A DNA stretch of 64,000 nt, taken from the NCBI RefSeq assembly GCF_003732425.1, contig NZ_MOBX01000014.1, positions 486,816-550,815 of the forward strand, in the 5' to 3' direction. Made by a program: the position numbers and the translations under genes. The notes under the pieces are model-generated. The model saw only the letters and a program-made list of their open reading frames with translations, searched no databases and was not told the origin of the DNA. Shown piece after piece: positions 59,146 through 64,000 of the stretch; positions within the stretch are counted from its first letter, which is position 1, and each line of letters begins with the position of its first letter. The DNA is from Pseudomonas fluorescens (GTDB lineage Bacteria > Pseudomonadota > Gammaproteobacteria > Pseudomonadales > Pseudomonadaceae).

Positions 59146-61130
59146 TGGCGAATACAAATTTGAGCCTGATCCCGCAGAACTTTCCCGTCACGGTCAACAT
59201 GCTCGTGGTGCTCAAGGGCGCCGAGAAGATGGAGACCGAGATGAAGGGGCTGCGCGGCAAGGTCGCAGCATTCAAGAAAAGCATGGAAGACAGCGGCCTT
59301 GAGCCGCTGGACGTCGCCGGTTTCATTGCCGAAGGTGGTCTGCTCAAGCCGTTTCAGGACGGCATCAAAAAGGCCATCGAAGCGCAGGATGCACTGGCGA
59401 AAAAAGCCAGGGCACTCAAGGGGCTGAAAGTGCCGAAGGTGGTGCAGGGGGAAACCTCGGCCAACCTGGAGAAATTCAACAAGGCGCTGGACAACATCTC
59501 GCTGAAAATCGGTCAGGCATTGTTGCCGGCGGTTAACGGCATCGTCACGGCGCTGACACCGGTGATGACGTCCATCGGCCAGTTCGTCGCCAACAATCCG
59601 TATCTGGTTGAAGGGCTGGCAGCCGCTGCTGTGGCGTTTACGGTGGTCACGGTCGGGGCGATGGGGCTGGTCGCGGTGCTGGGAATTCTGACCTCGCCCA
59701 TTGGCCTGATTGCTGCCGGGATTGCGGCAGCTGTGGCCGTGATCGTGATCGGCGCACGGTTGATCACCAACAACTGGGGGGCGATCTCGGGCTTCTTCAG
59801 CCGAACCTGGCAATCGATTGGCGATGCGACCCGACGCGGCATCGACGACGTGCGCCAAGGCTGGGATGAGATGGTTGCGGATGGAAGGCAACGGTTCGAG
59901 TCGATGCGTGCCACAGCTTCGCTGAAGTGGCAAGAGATGCGCGCCGACGCTATCGCAGGTGCCAGCCGTATTGCGGCGGGAGCGTCCGAACGTCTGCACG
60001 CATTCGGCGCGTCCATCGAGCAGACCTGGGATTCGGCTCGCACCTCTGTCGGCGCTTACTGGGACAGTGCAGCTGCCAGCACTGCGGCTGGATTGCAAAG
60101 CCTCAAGGCCCGGTTGTACACCTCGCCACTGGAGAAAATGAGCGCACTCTGGGACTCGGCCGATGAGTCCGTCACTGGTTACTGGAATCGTAGCTATGCA
60201 GCTACGCTGTCCGGTTGGGAATCGGTCAAGTCGACGTTTGACGGCACGCTGACAGCAAAAATGTCAGGCGTATGGGATTCCGCACAAAGCGCGGTCTTCA
60301 CGGCCATCGACGATATGAGCACCAGGGTTGCTACCGGTTGGTCGAGCATCACATCGCTGTTCGACGGCACGCTGACAACGAATATGTCGAGGGCCTGGGG
60401 TTCCGCGCAAAGCACGGTTTTCGATGCGGTTGGCAGCATGCACAGCATTGCGGCGAGCGGATGGGAGCAACTCAAGTCGACGTTCTCCTGGTCTCCGACC
60501 GCTATGGTCGAAAGCGCCTGGCAACCCTTGGCGCCGGTTTTTTCAGCGCTGTGGGACGTTCTCCGGGCAGGTGCCCAGCCATTGAAGAACGAGTTTCAGA
60601 ACCTGTTCGGCAACGCTCCCGTGGAAACGGTCATAGCGAAATGGAATGGCGTCACGGAATATTTTTCCGGTTTGTGGGCAACGCTGAACACAGACGCACA
60701 ATCGGTGAAAGCAACCTTGGGTGATCTGTTCAGTCAGTCGCCGCTGGAATCTATCCAGCAGAAGTGGCAGCCCGTTCTCGTCTGGTTCAGCGATATGTCG
60801 ACAAGACTCCAAGGTATTTTCGGACAGATCAAAGAACTGCTCGGCGGCAATGTCTCCGGGTTCTTCGCCACAATCACCGGCACCAGCGCTGCTGCGCCTG
60901 CCGGGGCGCCAGGAATGAGCAGCACACTGCCACAAACCTCCGGCGCACTGATTCAACAAAGCGCAATCAACAACCGCACACAACTCGAAGGCGGCCTGAC
61001 CGTGCGCTTCGAAAATGCGCCGGCAGGGCTGCGCACCGATCAACCGCAAACCAATCAACCGGGCCTGGCGCTGTCTTCGCGCATCGGCTATCGCTCGCTG
61101 TCGGCAGGAGGTTCCAATGAACTGGCGTGA
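59145..61130 (+). CDS. Tape measure protein of the Mu-like tail
   Basis: The product is 661 residues from ATG 59145, which overlaps the chaperone stop. The N-terminal part is helical (residues 1-145). A hydrophobic double segment at about 147-200 (YLVEGLAAAAVAFTVVTVGA, then LVAVLGILTSPIGLIAAGIA) is typical of tape measures that reach the membrane. A Trp-rich helical region follows, with seven tandem copies of a 40-41-residue unit (285-568), then a short C-terminal tail. It is shorter than the P2-like tape measure (821), which predicts a shorter tail. It overlaps the next gene by 14 bases. Confidence 0.9.
   Translation: MANTNLSLIPQNFPVTVNMLVVLKGAEKMETEMKGLRGKVAAFKKSMEDSGLEPLDVAGFIAEGGLLKPFQDGIKKAIEAQDALAKKARALKGLKVPKVVQGETSANLEKFNKALDNISLKIGQALLPAVNGIVTALTPVMTSIGQFVANNPYLVEGLAAAAVAFTVVTVGAMGLVAVLGILTSPIGLIAAGIAAAVAVIVIGARLITNNWGAISGFFSRTWQSIGDATRRGIDDVRQGWDEMVADGRQRFESMRATASLKWQEMRADAIAGASRIAAGASERLHAFGASIEQTWDSARTSVGAYWDSAAASTAAGLQSLKARLYTSPLEKMSALWDSADESVTGYWNRSYAATLSGWESVKSTFDGTLTAKMSGVWDSAQSAVFTAIDDMSTRVATGWSSITSLFDGTLTTNMSRAWGSAQSTVFDAVGSMHSIAASGWEQLKSTFSWSPTAMVESAWQPLAPVFSALWDVLRAGAQPLKNEFQNLFGNAPVETVIAKWNGVTEYFSGLWATLNTDAQSVKATLGDLFSQSPLESIQQKWQPVLVWFSDMSTRLQGIFGQIKELLGGNVSGFFATITGTSAAAPAGAPGMSSTLPQTSGALIQQSAINNRTQLEGGLTVRFENAPAGLRTDQPQTNQPGLALSSRIGYRSLSAGGSNELA
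59997..60848 (+). repeat. Seven tandem coding repeats of 40-41 codons in the tape measure
   Basis: Units start at 59997, 60117, 60237, 60360, 60483, 60606 and 60729. Each has a Trp at unit position 11-13 (QTWDSA, ALWDSA, GVWDSA, RAWGSA, SAWQPL, AKWNGV, QKWQPV) and, from the third on, a Phe at position 1. Units 3 and 4 share FDGTLT at the start and nearly identical DNA there. Confidence 0.85.
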
Positions 61131-62352
61131 CCGTTTGTTGCCGGCATCCTTTCGTGGTGTCGGTTTCTGGATTGATCAGGCGAAAACCCCGGTCGGTCGC
61201 AAGGGGCAGTTGCACGAGTATCCGCAACGCGACCTGCCGTATTTCGAGGATCTTGGCCAGCAGGCCAAGACCCACGACATCACGGCATTCATCATCGGCG
61301 CCGATTGCCTGGAGCAGCGCGACAAGCTGCTCAAGGCATTGGAGGCAGGCAATGGTGAGCTGGTGCACCCGTGGCTGGGACGCCTGCAAGTCAAGGTCGG
61401 TGAATGCGACATGACCCACACCCGCCAGGACGGCGGGCTGGTGACGTTCAGTCTGAAGTTCTACCCCGACCGGCCGTTGCCGTTTCCCACCGCCACCGTC
61501 AGTACGCAGAAAGTTCTGTTGGCCAAAGCTGATACGTTGCTGGGTTCGGCGGTGGCGCGTTTCGAGCAGGCGATGACGCTGATCAAGGCTGCGCGGATCG
61601 GCATCGCCAATCTGCGCAACAGCCTGACCGGGGTCTATGAGGTGATCAAAGAGCAGCTCAAACCGCTGATCGAGCAGTACCGGCAAATCACTGAACTGGT
61701 TAAAGCCGTGAAGGAGTTGCCCAAGGAAGTGGCGGCGGAGTTCAAGGGGTTGCTCGGCGATATCAAGGAGCTCAAGGCGTTCGCGAAGGAGGGCTACCGT
61801 GGCGTGATTGCCGACGTCTCCCAACAACTCGAAGCGATCCGCAAGGCCGATGCGCCGAAGATCACCACCGGCAAGGACACCAATGCGGCGGCGCAAGCCA
61901 TGGCCGATCTGGTGCAGGACACGATGCTGGTCAAAGTGGCGCAATGGGTCGCGTCGATGCCGGTGGCGACCCCGGCGGTAAAACTGACGTCGACACCTTC
62001 GGTGGCGCATCAGGCGGATCAACCGGTGACCCGTCAGGAAGTACCGGTGACCGACGAAATGAAAGCGCTGCAGAAAGCGGTCGGGGTGGCTATTGATCCG
62101 ATGCTGGACAAGGCCGATCCCAAGCATCACCAGGCAATCAATGATGTGAAGGAAGCGCTGATTGCGCATCTCAAGGCTGTGGCGTCATCCGGTGTGCGAC
62201 AGGTCACTAAATCGTTCCAGGAAAGCCTGCCGGCGCTGGTTGTGGCGTACCAGCAATTTGCCGACGCCACACGGGTGACTCAGGTGACTCAGAGCAACGC
62301 GATGAACCATCCGGGCTTTTCACCCAACGATGTGAAAGTGTCCAGGGAGTGA
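61117..62352 (+). CDS. DNA circularisation protein N-like tail protein (Mu gpN)
   Basis: ATG 61117 behind AGGAGG gives 411 residues. The N terminus (MNWRDRLLPASFRGVGFWID and FPQRDLPYFEDLG-like YPQRDLPYFEDLG) is the family signature. The name is historical: in a tailocin this is a baseplate/tail protein. The middle is helical (EQLKPLIEQYRQITELVKAV). It lies between tape measure and gpP, as in Mu. Confidence 0.92.
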   Translation: MNWRDRLLPASFRGVGFWIDQAKTPVGRKGQLHEYPQRDLPYFEDLGQQAKTHDITAFIIGADCLEQRDKLLKALEAGNGELVHPWLGRLQVKVGECDMTHTRQDGGLVTFSLKFYPDRPLPFPTATVSTQKVLLAKADTLLGSAVARFEQAMTLIKAARIGIANLRNSLTGVYEVIKEQLKPLIEQYRQITELVKAVKELPKEVAAEFKGLLGDIKELKAFAKEGYRGVIADVSQQLEAIRKADAPKITTGKDTNAAAQAMADLVQDTMLVKVAQWVASMPVATPAVKLTSTPSVAHQADQPVTRQEVPVTDEMKALQKAVGVAIDPMLDKADPKHHQAINDVKEALIAHLKAVASSGVRQVTKSFQESLPALVVAYQQFADATRVTQVTQSNAMNHPGFSPNDVKVSRE

Positions 62353-62355
62353 GCC

Positions 62356-63399
62356 ATGAGCGAGATGGATAACCATGTCACGCTGACCGTCAACAACATG
62401 GAATACGGCGGCTGGAAAAGCGTGGAAATCACCGCTGATCTGGAGCGCCAGTTCCGCACCTTCAAACTCGACATCACCTGGCAGTGGCCAGGGCAGACGG
62501 TGGATCAGCGGATCAAACCGGGTGACCCCTGCGAAGTGAAAATCGGCCAGGACCTGGTGCTCACCGGCTATGTGTTCAAGGCCCCGATCAGCTATGACGG
62601 ACGCCAGATCAGCCTGAGCATCGAGGGCAGTTCCAAGACTCAGGATCTGGTCGACTGCGCGGCCACCAACCGGCCGAATCAATGGCAAGAGCAACCGTTG
62701 CTGAGCATCGTGCAGGCGCTGGCGATGGAGTATTCGCTGATGGTGGTCAATCAGATTCCCGAGACTGCGCGTCTCGCCAAGCACACCATCGTGCCGGGCG
62801 AGACTGTGTTTCAGTCGATCGACCGTCTGCTCTCGCTGTTTCGGGTGTTTTCCACCGATGACGAGCAAGGCCGGCTGGTGCTGGCCAAGCCCGGCAGCGG
62901 TGGTCGCGCCAGCGATGCGCTGGAGCTGGGCAAGAACATTTTGTCGGCCAGTGCGCCGATGGATCAAAGCCAGGTGTTCTCCGAATATCGGGTGATCGGC
63001 CAGCAGAAAGGCTCGGACAAGAAGAGCGGGGCGGCGGTCAGCGAGGTTGAATCCAGCGCGGCCGACCTGAGCTTCAAACGTCGACGCACCACGATCATCA
63101 ACGAGGGCACTGCGCTGACCTTTGAGTTGGCCCAGCAACGCGCCCAATGGGAGAGCGCCACGCGCATGGGCCGGGCGCAGTCCACCATTTATCAGGTGCA
63201 GGGCTGGCGTCAGTCCAACGGCGATTTGTGGCGCCACAACACGCTGGTCAAGGTCAAGGATCCGGTGCTCGGGTTTGATGGCGACATGCTGATTTCCAAA
63301 GTCACGTATTCGCTGTCGGCGCAAGGCTCGGTGACCACGCTGCAAGTGGCGCCGCCGCATACCTTCGATCCTGATCCAACGCCCCCGAAAAAAACCTGA
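62356..63399 (+). CDS. Baseplate hub protein (Mu gpP/gp44-like)
   Basis: The 347-residue protein begins MSEMDNHVTLTVNNMEYGGW and contains FKAPISYDGRQISLSIEGSS near residue 73 and VKVKDPVLGFDGDMLISKVT near 300. It is the Mu gp44 hub fold, equivalent to T4 gp27 and to the P2-like D protein at 54878. ATG 62356 lies right after the gpN stop. A REP doublet separates it from the spike gene. Confidence 0.92.
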   Translation: MSEMDNHVTLTVNNMEYGGWKSVEITADLERQFRTFKLDITWQWPGQTVDQRIKPGDPCEVKIGQDLVLTGYVFKAPISYDGRQISLSIEGSSKTQDLVDCAATNRPNQWQEQPLLSIVQALAMEYSLMVVNQIPETARLAKHTIVPGETVFQSIDRLLSLFRVFSTDDEQGRLVLAKPGSGGRASDALELGKNILSASAPMDQSQVFSEYRVIGQQKGSDKKSGAAVSEVESSAADLSFKRRRTTIINEGTALTFELAQQRAQWESATRMGRAQSTIYQVQGWRQSNGDLWRHNTLVKVKDPVLGFDGDMLISKVTYSLSAQGSVTTLQVAPPHTFDPDPTPPKKT

Positions 63400-63416
63400 G
63401 CCTGACTCCGAATCCT

Positions 63417-63503
63417 GTGGGAGCGAGCCTGCTCGCGAAAGCGTCGCCAGCCTCAACATCACAGTGCCTGACCCACCGCCTTCGCGAGCAGGCTCGCTCC
63501 CAC
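63417..63503. repeat. REP doublet inside the Mu-like module
   Basis: Arms 63417-63439 and 63481-63503 are perfect 23-base reverse complements around 41 bases. They have the same core as the other doublets in the window. Confidence 0.93.
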
Positions 63504-63541
63504 ACTGACCCCATTCGGGCCACTTTTTTGAAGGACAATTC

Positions 63542-64000
63542 ATGAGCCTACTGACACGCCTGCTGGCGCGCGGCACTGTCGTGCTCGCCAATTCGGCATC
63601 CAAGCTGCAATCGCTGCAAATGCGCCTCACCGCCGGCGAAGTGAACGACGACCTCGAACACTTCGAACCCTATGGTTTCACCAGCCACCCGCTGGCCGGC
63701 GCCGAAGGTGTCGTCACCTTTCTCGGCGGCGACCGCTCCCACGCCATCGCGCTCGTCATCGCCGACCGCCGTTATCGCCTGCAATCACTGGCGTCGGGCG
63801 AGGTGGCGATCTACACCGACGAGGGCGACAAGATTCATTTCAAGCGCGGGCGGATCATCGACATCGAGACCGCCACGCTGAACATCCGCGCCAGCAGCGC
63901 GGTGAACTTCGATACGCCGGTGATCAACCAGACCGGCAAGATCGTTTCCACTGGTGATCAACTCGCCGCTGGCATCAGCCAGATCAACCACGTGCATGTC
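63542..64000 (+). CDS. Baseplate assembly/spike protein (Mu gp45-like), cut by the window edge
   Basis: ATG 63542 follows GAAGGACAATTC. 153 codons are present with no stop before the edge. The N terminus MSLLTRLLARGTVVLANSAS and the following PYGFTSHPLAGAEGVVTFLG match the Mu gp45 phage baseplate assembly protein V family. The downstream part (KIHFKRGRIIDIETATLNIR) begins the beta-helical spike. The remaining Mu-type baseplate genes, fibre and probably the endolysin should lie to the right. Confidence 0.9.
   Translation, partial: MSLLTRLLARGTVVLANSASKLQSLQMRLTAGEVNDDLEHFEPYGFTSHPLAGAEGVVTFLGGDRSHAIALVIADRRYRLQSLASGEVAIYTDEGDKIHFKRGRIIDIETATLNIRASSAVNFDTPVINQTGKIVSTGDQLAAGISQINHVHV

Noticed and set aside
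40400..64000. Complete prophage
   Set aside because: No integrase, capsid, portal, terminase or replication gene is seen, and the content and order match headless tailocins. The right flank is not visible.
1..64000. CRISPR arrays, tRNA or rRNA genes, insertion sequences
   Set aside because: No regularly spaced direct repeats with unique spacers, no tRNA cloverleaf or CCA end, and no transposase frame were recognised on either strand by eye.

Overview
The window is chromosomal DNA of a fluorescent-group Pseudomonas. This is inferred from GC-rich codon use, the gene order tsf-pyrH-frr-uppS-cdsA-dxr-rseP-bamA-skp-lpxD-fabZ-lpxA-lpxB-rnhB-dnaE-accA-tilS-pyrG-kdsA-eno-ftsB-ispD, the Pseudomonas arrangement truD-surE-pcm-nlpD-rpoS-rsmZ-fdxA-mutS, and REP doublets of the kind common in the P. 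fluorescens group. No species is claimed.

Region 1 (1-25000) is core housekeeping on the + strand. It holds the end of translation factor EF-Ts, UMP kinase, ribosome recycling factor, undecaprenyl-PP synthesis, CDP-diglyceride synthesis, MEP-pathway enzymes (Dxr, IspD, later IspF), outer-membrane biogenesis (RseP, BamA, Skp), lipid A synthesis (LpxD/FabZ/LpxA/LpxB, KdsA), replication (RnhB, DnaE), fatty-acid, tRNA, CTP and glycolytic genes, and the divisome protein FtsB. Many genes overlap by 1-4 bases, so long cotranscripts are likely.

Region 2 (25000-37000) holds a LysR regulator divergent from a glutathione-dependent formaldehyde detoxification pair (adhC, fghA). It continues with ispF-truD-surE-pcm-nlpD-rpoS, the GacA-controlled small RNA RsmZ with its upstream activating box, and minus-strand fdxA and mutS.

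Region 3 (37000-40400) is a decayed accessory patch just past mutS. It contains a ruined ToxR/CadC-like membrane winged-helix regulator, a frameshifted partner membrane protein, a start-less coiled-coil fragment, a small lipoprotein, and an intact OafA-type O-acyltransferase.

Region 4 (40400-64000) is a tailocin (headless contractile phage tail) locus, with no capsid, terminase, portal or integrase gene in view. A LexA-like repressor (PrtR type) faces a sigma70-like promoter overlaid with TGCAT-type operator repeats. A holin is followed by a complete P2-like tail module: V, W, J, I, fibre, fibre assembly, sheath, tube, E/E', tape measure, U, X, D. Directly after it comes a second, Mu-like contractile tail module (gp37, gp38, sheath, tube, gp41/gp41', tape measure, gpN, gpP, spike) that runs off the right edge. 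Only one repressor and one holin are seen and no endolysin lies in the window, so the two particles probably share control and lysis.

The most interesting observations are: two independent programmed -1 frameshift sites, one per tail module; an exact seven-copy, about 41-residue repeat in the second tape measure; a duplicated collar segment in the tail fibre; duplicated terminators that interrupt the early tailocin transcript; and the degraded regulator/effector pair beside the tailocin.
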